From the NCBI GenBank assembly GCA_034359265.1, contig CP136891.1:7392501-7456500 (forward strand): a stretch of DNA of 64,000 bases, read 5' to 3'. The notes beneath the pieces were generated by a model. That model made no database searches. It saw only the letters and a program-made list of their open reading frames with translations, and was not told the origin of the DNA. Made by a program: the position numbers and the translations under genes. This stretch comes from Canna indica (taxonomy: Eukaryota > Streptophyta > Magnoliopsida > Zingiberales > Cannaceae). Shown here in pieces: positions 10,285 through 20,376 of the stretch (position 1 is the stretch's first letter; the number at the start of each line of letters is the position of its first letter).

Positions 10285-10845
10285 AGACTTTCGATAACGA
10301 TTCAGTTAATCGTATTTTTGAGAGTTAATCAAAATTAAAACCAATTTTTAAATTTGCTAATCGAAATTGAAATCGAAATCGATCGATTTCAAAAGCCTAT
10401 ATCTGAAATCGAAACTGACTCGATTTCAATTATCCGCGGATAATTGAAACCAAAATTTTTGATTTGGATAGAATCGATTATCTGTTTACTAATCGATTAA
10501 CCAGTAGTAAACGGGATAATCGATTCAAAGATTAATAACAAAATCAGTTTTAGATACCGGTTAATCGTAAAAAATCGATAGTAAACGGATAATCGGTTCA
10601 AAAATTAATAACAAAACTAATTTCGGATACCGAATAATCGTAAAAAATCAGTAACCGAAATCGAATATATAATTGATTTTGATTACCGATTAACCACGAT
10701 CCGATAATTGAAACCGATCTGATTTTAAACGATTTTTAATTTTTACTATCCGAAATCGAAATAGAATCACAAATCCACTATCCAAAATCGAATTATACGA
10801 TTCGATTAATCGGTTAACCAATTTGAATTGTTATCCCTATCGTCA
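10285..10845. repeat. Decayed hAT-like non-autonomous element rich in TCGATT/AATCGA motifs
   Basis: The stretch is saturated with variants of GATAATCG, AATCGAAA and TCGATTTC in both orientations. The left edge (GATAACGATTCAGTTAATCG at about 10291) and the right edge read in reverse (GGGATAACAATTCAAATTGG from about 10845) are imperfect inverted repeats. Ends of the type TAGGGATAACAA are familiar from plant hAT MITEs. I found no convincing target duplication, so the boundaries are approximate. Confidence 0.4.
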
Positions 10846-11728
10846 ACTGTGAGTAGCATAGTTGATGACAACATCTTGTATATTATTTAAAAGTCCAGAG
10901 TTTAAATCCTAGTATAGTTATTTATTGTGGTTTTTCATTTTTGTTTTAAAAAAATTTAATAAAATCTTGAAACTACCCAGGCCAAATTAAAATTAACTAT
11001 TAGAATATCAAATCATGATAGATAAAGTTTGAGATTCAATTCAATTTAATTGGATCAAATTCACAAAGTAATAACACTTGAAATTTATTTATATTATAAT
11101 GACATGATCATAAGATAATAATTAGTTGTATAGAGTATCGACTAGGTTAGAAAGGAATGGGTAATATCCAAAGGAAAGACGACCGACAATATTCATGAAC
11201 TGCTGCCACCTCTTCTGTTTGTCCCTTTGTTAGACACACAATAGTAGGATTGAAACCAACAATGTGATGGAAAGAATCCAATAGGAGAAGAAATATATTT
11301 GGAGCAATTAGGTCTATATTTCATGATTAGGTACGATATTGTTTAATTTTTTATTTGAAAATTTTTTTAAATGATGATCATAATTTATAATGGTAATATC
11401 ATGATTTAAATTTGATGATTTCTCATGATTTGATAATATTTTATTTTTAAAATATTATCAATTAAAATTTTAATTTCTTTTATATTTTTTATTTATCCAT
11501 ATCATATTAGATTTTTACTTATTGTTATTAATCGGCTTAGTCAAGACTTTGTTCTTCTCCGAATTACTATCATTTAATCGTATCATATCATATCATCTTT
11601 TCAAATAGAATAAAAATAATTACAGTATCATATCATATAATATAATATTATATCATATATTATTAAATCATGTTGCACCATATCCAAATAAGATTTTAGT
11701 GATTCTTCCCTTGCAAGTCCATCCAATT

Positions 11729-11760
11729 TAATATATATATATATATATATTTATATATAT
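11729..11760. repeat. AT microsatellite
   Basis: An uninterrupted AT run at 11730-11750, then TTATATATAT. Confidence 0.9.
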
Positions 11761-12574
11761 TATTGAGGCCTAACAGTATCCAAATTAATAAATACTTACA
11801 TAATTATATTATATCTAATTAATAATGTATAGATATAATATAACTAATTAAGATATTTATTTTCATCATCATATATTTGAATTATATGGTTACATGGAAT
11901 CTGATTTGGATTTCCAAACTTGTTGTTTGAGCCTTTGAGGTGGTAATAGATTGGACTTGGGTAGACCCGGCCCTAGCTAGGATCTTCGGGTCATGTCCAT
12001 TTTAGGCACAACCTAAAGATATTTGGGTTGGTTCAACTCGACTTGTGACTTGAAGACTCGAGCTTGGGCCTACTAAAAATAATTAAAAACACTTTTAAAA
12101 GTAAAGATAATTTTAAGCAATTTAAATAATTAATTAAAATAAAATTTAAATTTTTAAAAAATTATTAAAAACTAGAAATAATGAATTAAAATTTTATTTT
12201 AGTATTTTTGAAATTTTACATTATTAATTGATTTATTAAAAAATTATTTAAAAAGTATGTCATGATAAGCCTGAGCTCGGGCTAAGTTTGGTGAGCCAGT
12301 TGAGTCGAGCACGACTCACGTGCCCCAAAGAAGTTGCCCAACCCAATCTTTTAAAATGGTTGGGTCGGACCAAGCTTAGCACAGCCCATATCAAGCTTGG
12401 TCCAAGCCGCTCAATTATCAAGATTGTGAGTGTTGATAATTTCATAGTTATATATATATATATTCTTATTGTTATTTTATAGTTTCATGCATTTTAATTA
12501 ATTGTTTATTTGATGTTTGGATTTGACATATATATAATTTATGTTATGTTATATTTGTCTAGCGTACGTAGACC

Positions 12575-12985
12575 TAGCAATTATAGGCTCGGCTCGATAA
12601 CCCGACTCGATCCGACTCGATAAAATCGAGTTCAAGCATAGTATTACCGTGCTCGAGTTATTATTGTGTACGCCCGATAAGGCTCGAACCCTTAACGTGT
12701 CGGGTTCGACCCAAGTGCTATCGAGTCAGCCCCGCCCGATAGCCCGATAAATATTATTGGGTCTAGTATTGATGAGTTTAAAATCCGCTAGTTGTCGAAT
12801 TTAAATCAATTCAACTCAATTCTTTATCCTTTTTTCTTGTTATCGAGCCCGACCCGTTGTTATTCGTATTTTGTCGGGTCGATGATTTCAAACCCAAATT
12901 TTTTTGGGTCGGACAGGATTGGGCATGAATTTTTTTGGGCCGGTCCGATAACTCTAGCCCGACACAATTTGCCCGGCCTAAGCTT
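12575..12985. repeat. GC-rich island of a hAT-like repeat family in AT-rich DNA
   Basis: Short GC-rich blocks (GGCTCGGCTCGATAACCCGA, TCGGGTTCGACCC, GCCCGATAAGGCTCG, GGGTCGGACAGG) recur here. They resemble the interior of the hAT MITE at 19220-19607 and the fragment at 62655-62729. Possible decayed ends are TAGCAATTATAGGCTCGG near 12575 and, reversed, TAGGCCGGGCAAATTGTG near 12980. No target duplication was recognised. A related GC-rich patch lies at 12259-12420. Confidence 0.35.
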
Positions 12986-15540
12986 ACATGATAAAAAAAA
13001 AATTCAACATCTTTATTTGTTGTCTTATCTTACTTATCCTGTTAAATAAAACAAATAAATTCCAAAAAGTGTGTTGTTAGATTTCTTCATAGTGCTACCC
13101 CGAAGCGAAATCAATTGGCATGCATTAATACATCTCTTTTAAAAAATATTTTATAAAACACAAGGAATGTACATGATGGTAAAGATCAAGTGAGGCAAGT
13201 AGACTTATTAGTAGAGTCTTCACCTTGAAGTCTTTAGCAAGGAGAGATAGGGCCATCCATATCCCTTCCAATTAAGGGAGACCTAATAATTGCATGTGAC
13301 CTGTGCCCACCTCAGCTCACCTCTGTCTTCATCTCTTCCAATGCAAACTCTATATATATGCCTCTGCAGCTACCCCTACCCACTTTATCTTTTCCCTTTT
13401 TTCTTGTTATCTCCCTTTTGGAGAACTTGCCTTGTCCACACCCTCAGCATCTTTGCTTTTGTCCTCTCTTACTCTTAGATGTGTCTTGCTGCTCCATTCA
13501 ACACTTGCAAAGAAAGGTGTCATTGCTGCTGCATTCAACACATAGTAAAGAAGGGTGTCAAAAGAATGAAGAATCTCTTGCTTAAACCTTAATGCAATGC
13601 TTTTTTATTTCAACTCAAAATTTTGTACCTTAATTTGATTTTGAGTCATTTTGTATTCATTAGTAAGTAAATTTATGAATACTTAATTGAGTCAATTCAA
13701 AAAGAATTTTAGAAAAAGATGGTATAGACCTGCAAAGTAAAAAAAAACAGGGGCAGGGTCTGAAATCCACCCAGCATGCATGCATGCCGGAAAAGAAAGA
13801 ATGATGGGGTTGGTAAAATTATAAGTATCACCCCCTTGCCTGCCTGCCTACTACTTCAAGTGTTAGTAATTCTACGGACAGCACAGCTGGGCACAATTGA
13901 AGCCTCCATCTTCCTCTTGGGGCCCAAAACCTTAATCATTAATGTGAGTTGTCATGTTCGATGGATGCAAGATGCCAGGTTCAGAATAAAGTTCCAGAAT
14001 AATTTTATTGATTCTATCCTAAGAAATAGTTTTTTTTTTTTAAAAAAAAAAATAACTTTACAACGTAACCATTACAAATGACGTGACAATATACATAAGT
14101 GGAATCATTAACCTAGATTTTGGTGGAGTCGCTATGAGATTAAGTCTCATATACCGTTGGCTAAAATATATATGGTTCTATACTGTGTATTGTAATTTTG
14201 CACTATGTGTTGATTCCACTTATGTTTTGATATTAATTGGTAAAAAATATATATTTTGATATTAATTGCCAATTATCAATTTCATAGGCTATAATAATAT
14301 ATTTAAATGTTTAAGTTAAAATTGATTATAATACATCAATCTACATAATTTCTCAAGTTTTTTTTTGAGACTATACCGATTTTGACTATTTTTCCATTTT
14401 TTCCTTACGATTTTGACTGTTTTCTAATTTTGTTCTTACTATGAAATAGTTTGAGGATGACAAGTGTAAATCTCAAAATGCAAACCTAATTTTTGAACCA
14501 CTTTGAATTCATTACGCAATACTATGATTATTTTAAGAAAACCCTAAATGATATCATAATTTTATCCAACTTTTAGTTGAATTTTTATCAAACTAGTTTT
14601 GTAATTTAACGAGACGAATTTAATTAGTTGAATCGAGTTAATTTTCGTAACATCATTGAACATCACCAACCTACTCATGGCTTGGAAAGAAACGAAGCTT
14701 CTTGCAAGTAATAAGAAAGACGAGTCCTAATTCCGTGGACCAAAAGAGCTGATGATGTTCTTCAACGAAAGAAAAAGAGTTCACGGGTGGAGTAATTAAT
14801 GTAGACTCAAACGAGTACAGGGCCCACACGGAACTACTACTATCAATAGCAAAAGTCATCAAGCCGAAGGGTTTAATTAATGCAACTTAAAAGAGAAAAA
14901 AGAAGAAGGAGAAATGTCAAATTAGTATTTCTCTGACAAATTAATTTTATCCAGTTTAATTAAAATAATATAAACTAGATTCCCCTACTAAAGAGCTGAG
15001 GCAAATTAATGAGTATATATATATATATGGGGATTTCTAAGTTAAAAATCAAAACTGGAAGGGCAAAGAAGTCAATCAATTAATGTCATATGTCTGTTGT
15101 TAAAAATGATCTCCAATCTTTGCCAGATTTAGATTTGTCTTGTGAATAATAATAAACTAATTCCAACGGATCCAGAACTAAAGGATCTTATCCAAGCATA
15201 CTCAGAACTAATAAAATAGTAATTTACTATTGAACATCTCTGTCAATATCACTATCATATTCCTTAATCAATGTATAAATGATCTGATTAGAATCAGCGT
15301 ATAAAATAATTGGAGAGAATCCTAATCTTACCAACAATGTGTTTTATCGATTATTATTCAAGATATGACATGTTGAGGACAGCCAATTGCAAATTACATT
15401 GATACCCATACAAAAAATATGCGTATTCCTATTTTAAAAAATAACAGAATCTGATCTAACGATTATAATTAAATTGAATAAAAATATGAAGAATTCCTCA
15501 AATAAAAAAGAAGAAAGCTCCCCTCTCTCTCACTGACAGA
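12986..15540. other. Intergenic region upstream of the subtilase gene
   Basis: No conserved coding region was found. A TATA-like CTATATATATGCC at about 13348 precedes a CT-rich stretch and a 37-base imperfect direct repeat (13491-13527 and 13528-13561, core TGCTGCTCCATTCAACAC / TGCTGCTGCATTCAACAC). A short transcript there is conceivable but not supported. The rest is AT-rich. Confidence 0.35.
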
Positions 15541-15547
15541 GTTTGTC

Positions 15548-15560
15548 ACTATATACATAT
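15548..15560 (+). promoter_or_regulatory. TATA box of the subtilase gene
   Basis: ACTATATACATAT lies about 115 bases before the chosen ATG at 15672. This predicts transcription from roughly 15580 and a CT-rich leader of about 90 bases. It argues against the in-frame ATG at 15543, which is upstream of this box. Confidence 0.5.
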
Positions 15561-15671
15561 ACCCTCCTGACACTTCACACTCCTCTCCCTCTTCCCCTTT
15601 TACCTCTTGTTCTTCTTGTTCTTCTTCTTCTTCTTCGAGTCGCCGTTACCTCACTAAAAATTGTAATAACA

Positions 15672-18050
15672 ATGGAGGCCAAACTCCAGCTGCTCCAGTT
15701 TGCTTCCCCACTATCGATCTTCTTCCTTCTCTTTCTCCTCCCTTCTATCTCCGCCGTCGAACATCTTCACACTTACATCGTGCGCGTTGACGCCGACGCC
15801 AAGCCCTCCATCTTCCCCACCCATGCCCACTGGTACGAGACCTCTGTCCTCGCCGCCACTGCCTCCGCCGACGGCAGCACCGCCTGGCCCTCCGGTGGCC
15901 CCCTCATCCACACTTACTCCTCCCTCTTCCATGGCTTCTCCGCCCGCCTCTCCCCTTCTGCCGCCGCTGATCTCGCCTCCTCCCCGGGCGTCCTTGCCGT
16001 CCTTCCTGAGCTCATCCGCCACCCGGACACCACGCGGTCCCCGGAGTTCCTCGGCCTTCTCTCCTCTGACCGCACTGGGCTGCTCGCGGAGTCCGACTTC
16101 GGATCTGAACTCGTCATCGCCGTCATCGACACTGGCATCACCCCTGGTCATCGCAGCTTCGCCGACAGCGACCTCGGCCCCGTCCCCGCGAGGTGGCGCG
16201 GCGAGTGCGTCGCCGGGCCGGGTTTCCCGGCATCCTCCTGCAACCGCAAGATAATCGGAGCGCGCTACTTCTCGGCGGGGTATGAAGCTACTTCCGGCCG
16301 CATGAATGACTCTGCTGAGCTCCGATCCCCGCGTGATACTGACGGACACGGCACCCATACTGCCTCTATCGCAGCGGGGCGCTACGTCTTCCCTGCCTCC
16401 ACCCTCGGCTATGCCCGCGGTGTCGCCGCTGGCATGGCGCCCAAGGCTCGCCTCTCCGTCTACAAGGTTTGCTGGGCCGCTGGCTGCTTCGACTCCGATA
16501 TCCTTGCAGCCTTCGATGCCGCCGTAGCCGACGGCGTAGACGTCGTCTCCCTTAGTGTCGGAGGCGTTGTCGTGCCATATTATCTCGACGCTATTGCTGT
16601 CGGAGCCTTCGCCGCCGCCGAGGCTGGCATCTTCGTCTCTGCCTCCGCCGGAAACGGCGGTCCCGGTGGCCTCACTGTCACCAACGTTGCCCCCTGGGTC
16701 ACCACCGTAGGCGCCGGGTCCATGGACCGCGACTTCCCCGCCGACGTCAAGCTCGGCAACGGGCGTGTCCTCCCAGGTATCAGCGTCTATGGCGGTCCCG
16801 CCCTTGCCGCTGGTCACGTCTACCCACTGGTCTACGCTGGCGCTGCCCAAGGCGCAGGCGACGGTTACTCGTCTTCCCTTTGCCTCGAGGGATCCCTCAA
16901 CCCGGACGCCGTCAAAGGCAAGATCGTGCTCTGCGACCGTGGCGTAAACTCCCGTGCTGCCAAAGGTGAGGTTGTCCGCAAGGCTGGCGCCGTTGGAATG
17001 ATTCTAGCCAACGGTGTATTCGACGGGGAGGGCCTGGTTGCCGATTGCCACGTCCTTCCCGCCACTGCAGTAGGCGCCGTGGCGGGAGATGAGATCCGCA
17101 AGTACATCGCTTCATCCACTCCTAAGTCTCCTGCCACCGCCACCATCCTCTTCCGCGGCACCCGCCTCGGGGTCCGCCCCGCTCCGGTGTTAGCGTCCTT
17201 CTCCGCCCGCGGCCCCAACCCTCAGTCGCCGGAGATCCTGAAGCCAGACTTTATTGCTCCAGGGCTTAACATCCTAGCGGCCTGGCCCGAGAACGTCGGT
17301 CCCGCCGGGATCCCATCCGACCAAAGGAGGACAGAGTTCAACATCCTCTCAGGCACGTCGATGGCATGCCCCCACGTTTCAGGCCTTGCCGCTCTCCTCA
17401 AAGCGGCGCACCCGGACTGGTCTCCTGCGGCCATCAAGTCGGCGCTTATGACCACCGCCTACGTCAAGGACAACAAAGGAACGACAATGCTCGACGAGTC
17501 CACCGGCAATTCCTCAGACGTCTTCGACTACGGTTCTGGCCATGTCAACCCTCAGCGAGCCATGGACCCTGGGCTCATCTACGACCTCACGCCGACGGAC
17601 TACGTAAATTTCCTCTGCAACCTGAATTACTCGCAGCAGAACATTAAGGCGATCACTCGACGGGCGGCGGATTGCCGGGGGGCAAGGAAGGCCGGGCACG
17701 CGGGCAACCTGAATTATCCATCGTTCTCAGCACTGTTCGTGGAGGACGGCATGAAGCGAAGGATGTCGACGCACTTCATTCGGACGGTGACGAACGTGGG
17801 CAATGGGCCGGCGGTATACAGAGCGACGGTGCGGGAGCCAGAGGGGAGCACAGTGACAGTGGAGCCGAAAGAATTGGAGTTCCGGAGGGCGGGGCAAAAG
17901 CTGAGCTTTTTGGTGAGGGTGAAGGCGGCCACGGCGGATAAGATGGCGCCTGGCAGCTCGAGAGTGAGGAGCGGGGCACTAACATGGAGTGACGGCAGGC
18001 ACTCGGTTAACAGCCCAATTGTGGTCACAGTTCAAGCACCATTGTCGTGA
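15672..18050 (+). CDS. SBT1.5: Subtilisin-like serine protease, SBT1.5-like, intact and intronless
   Basis: A single-exon frame of 792 residues. Residues 1 to about 28 form a signal peptide (hydrophobic LSIFFLLFLLP core). An I9 inhibitor prodomain follows (about 33-120, TYIVRVD to RHPDTTRSPEF), then the S8 catalytic domain with Asp153 (AVIDTG), His226 (DGHGTHT), oxyanion Asn328 (SASAGNGG) and Ser563 (GTSMACPHVSG). A protease-associated domain is inserted at about 370-480 (VKGKIVLCDRGVNSR, GLVADCHVLPATAVG), and a C-terminal fibronectin-III-like domain lies at about 695-790 (RTVTNVG, SFLVRVK). All catalytic residues are present. Wording in the PA domain and the HFIRTVTNVG region matches the SBT1.5 (At3g14240) branch. 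The enzyme is expected to be secreted, self-processed and active in the apoplast; substrate unknown. Upstream in-frame codons from 15543 are leader. Coding GC is much higher than in the flanks. Confidence 0.92.
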   Translation: MEAKLQLLQFASPLSIFFLLFLLPSISAVEHLHTYIVRVDADAKPSIFPTHAHWYETSVLAATASADGSTAWPSGGPLIHTYSSLFHGFSARLSPSAAADLASSPGVLAVLPELIRHPDTTRSPEFLGLLSSDRTGLLAESDFGSELVIAVIDTGITPGHRSFADSDLGPVPARWRGECVAGPGFPASSCNRKIIGARYFSAGYEATSGRMNDSAELRSPRDTDGHGTHTASIAAGRYVFPASTLGYARGVAAGMAPKARLSVYKVCWAAGCFDSDILAAFDAAVADGVDVVSLSVGGVVVPYYLDAIAVGAFAAAEAGIFVSASAGNGGPGGLTVTNVAPWVTTVGAGSMDRDFPADVKLGNGRVLPGISVYGGPALAAGHVYPLVYAGAAQGAGDGYSSSLCLEGSLNPDAVKGKIVLCDRGVNSRAAKGEVVRKAGAVGMILANGVFDGEGLVADCHVLPATAVGAVAGDEIRKYIASSTPKSPATATILFRGTRLGVRPAPVLASFSARGPNPQSPEILKPDFIAPGLNILAAWPENVGPAGIPSDQRRTEFNILSGTSMACPHVSGLAALLKAAHPDWSPAAIKSALMTTAYVKDNKGTTMLDESTGNSSDVFDYGSGHVNPQRAMDPGLIYDLTPTDYVNFLCNLNYSQQNIKAITRRAADCRGARKAGHAGNLNYPSFSALFVEDGMKRRMSTHFIRTVTNVGNGPAVYRATVREPEGSTVTVEPKELEFRRAGQKLSFLVRVKAATADKMAPGSSRVRSGALTWSDGRHSVNSPIVVTVQAPLS

Positions 18051-19219
18051 AGGCATAGCAAGGAGGATACGGAAGCTACAAACTATAAAGCCTTTTGCTT
18101 CAATGGAGGTTAGCGTGAAACTTGAATCCTCTTCTCTGGGTTCTAGAAAGCTTGCTTCAATATATGCTTAACTTAAGGATTTCTTTTGTTAATTTTAACT
18201 TGAGAAGCGGGGGTGATATAAATGTTTACAAATATGTAAATTAATGAAGTTGAGGGTGTGGCTTTCTATAAATCTTTGAAGAAAGGAGGCATCTGTTTGG
18301 TGCAAGGAAGGCGAAAGTTTTCACGAAGACTTGAAGCTGGAACTTGGAAGGGAAAGATGCGGTGCAATTATGCAACAAGAGGGGAGGGTGAGAAGAGATT
18401 TATTTTGGACATATTCCTGTTGTGTTTGTCGTGTAATATTCTGCTATTCGCAAACAAAAATGCCATGTGCTCCCTTTTGCTTTTAGTGCATCTGACTGGG
18501 GCATGTGCATGGGCCATGGGGTTTAGGCTTCTTTGTCATGATGCAGATGCAGTAAATGGAGAGAGAACTGACTTTGTCATTGAGGTGTAAAAATGATCAA
18601 TGAGCTTGGCTCCACCAAACCTAACCAAATGCTAATAGGCTGGAATGCACTGCACCACACTGCTGAAGAAAGAAATGAATGTGTAGACCAGCTGGGTTTG
18701 GCATTTAGTAATGAGGAGTGGAAACAGATCTAATGGTACTAAGCACAGTTGGTGGGAACTGGGAAGCATGGATATTTTGGAATTTGTGGTGCTTTGCGCT
18801 CTGCAGCTTCTGTCACAGGACTGGTACAGTGGCCATTTATTTTTTGATCCATCTGCTTGAACTTTACTGACACCTAAATTATTTACTTCGCCAAGGGTGA
18901 GAGAGGGAGAGATCCTTTCTGTAGTCTTTTTAGAGGTTGTCTGTTACTTTGTCTCTTTGAAGCCTTGCATTGAGAAAAAATTCTTAAAAGGCTTCCAAAT
19001 TTTGGTGGCACTGTAGATTGCTTGCTTGTGTTACAATTAAGCTGTAGCTTTGTCAGCTGGATTTAGGAGTTGGACATTCCTCTCAGAAATAGTTGCCTCA
19101 AATAGGTGAATGAATTTGACAGTAATAAATGCAGCCACAATTGGGCTCAAGCAAGGTGGGCCGCTTTCACCATTAAGAGCATGGACTTTACAAATTGCAT
19201 TACTAATCTCAACCACATC
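18051..19219. other. 3' region of the subtilase gene and spacer
   Basis: It probably holds the subtilase 3' UTR. A 110-codon frame at 18258-18590 shows no family features and is not called. Confidence 0.4.
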
Positions 19220-19607
19220 TAGGGGCAGCAGAAATCAGCACGAGCATGACACGATAACTGCGGGCCGGGTTGGAAAATTTAGCCCGATAAATTTATCGGG
19301 TCGGGTTGGTCCGTCACGATAACATTGTGGGCCGGCTCTTATTGTGTTGGCCTGGTCCGTTTGGCCCGCTAAGTATTTAAAAAAAATCATTTGGTTTGAT
19401 GTTAAGTGCTGATGTTTGGTTTGATTTGGTTTGATGTTTAGTTTAGTTTGGTTTGATGTCAAGTAGAATTTCGTAAAATTTTGTAAAAAATATAGTTCTG
19501 TAAAATTATGGGAGCTCGCGGGCGTGTTGGACCATCAATTTTTGGCCCACGAAGGCCAGCCCAGCACGCTACCTTATCGTGCCGGCCGGCCTGTTTTGCC
19601 ACCCCTA
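19220..19607. mobile_element. hAT-type MITE with perfect 8-bp target duplication
   Basis: The left end TAGGGGCAGCAGAA (19220) and the right end read in reverse, TAGGGGTGGCAAAA (19607), are terminal inverted repeats (11 of 14 bases match). Identical 8-bp direct repeats ACCACATC flank the element at 19212-19219 and 19608-19615. TAGGGGTGGCAA-type ends with 8-bp duplications are characteristic of hAT elements. At 388 bp with no coding capacity it is a non-autonomous MITE. The interior has GC-rich blocks (GGGCCGGGTTGG, CCGGCCGGCCTG) around an AT-rich core. Confidence 0.88.
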
Positions 19608-19615
19608 ACCACATC

Positions 19616-20376
19616 ACACATGGGTTGCAGGAAAAACTGTTTTTCCTTGCATTGTTTGAATTGCTACGCATGAAAAATATATTTGATCTGAAAATTCATT
19701 TATTAATTTTTATTACGGGTCTCTGTTTTGATAAGCTGGTATTTGTCGTTTTGAATTTTATTATGATTTTTTTTAATGGTAATTATGATGTTCGTGATTT
19801 CATGGAGTGAATTATTGTAAAATAAATACTACTAAATATGATATTTTGTATTGTATTTAAATTCAAATCTTTGTTTGAAATACTTACAATGAGAATTTTT
19901 ATAAATTATAAATCCATATATTTTCTAATTTTTTGCTAAAAAATATTTCTTATAAAATTGAAAATCCAATCTAATTTAATTGGACTTGTAAAATTTGAAA
20001 GCTGAATTGAATTGAAAGTAATAACCTTTTTTTTTCTAAATTTTCAGTGTGGCTATGCAGATGAGCATTTTTTGTTAAAAAAGATCTTAAAATTTTGAAT
20101 TAATGAGTCATCCAAAAACGAACCGGACATTTAACACCGTATAAACGGCTGAGATGAGAGATTTGCAGGATACGATAAAAGTTTAATTGCTGTACTAAGA
20201 AAAATGCAGGATTTCACTTAGAACTGTCAGTGGAGAGGATCATGGCTTGTTGGGGCTCGACTACGCTGCGGAATCTGATGACTGATCCAAACACGATCAA
20301 ACGACCTCTTCTGCTACGCCGAGCGAAAACCACTGCCTGAAGTCGAAGCCAACAAAAGCAAGCGCGAGGAAGTAAA
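19616..20376. other. AT-rich spacer and BET3 promoter
   Basis: No other gene is visible. The last 170 bases become GC-richer and should contain the promoter and leader of the BET3 gene. Confidence 0.4.

Noticed and set aside
13290..13585. Overlapping short frames after a TATA-like box
   Set aside because: CT-rich sequence open in all three frames, with an internal 37-base duplication; no protein family features. Familiar plant miRNA sequences (for example miR156, 160, 166, 172, 319, 396) were looked for by eye here and elsewhere in the window and not seen.
15543..15671. In-frame ATG 43 codons upstream of the chosen subtilase start
   Set aside because: It precedes the TATA box and would put a hydrophobic leucine-rich tail before the normal signal peptide. 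The ATG at 15672 gives the family's usual N-terminus.
15711..16850. 379-codon open frame antisense to the subtilase gene
   Set aside because: It lies wholly within the GC-rich subtilase exon on the opposite strand, has low-complexity Gly/Glu/Asp composition and no family features. It is a codon-bias shadow.
18258..18590. 110-codon frame after the subtilase gene
   Set aside because: No recognisable family. It is probably in the 3' UTR or spacer.
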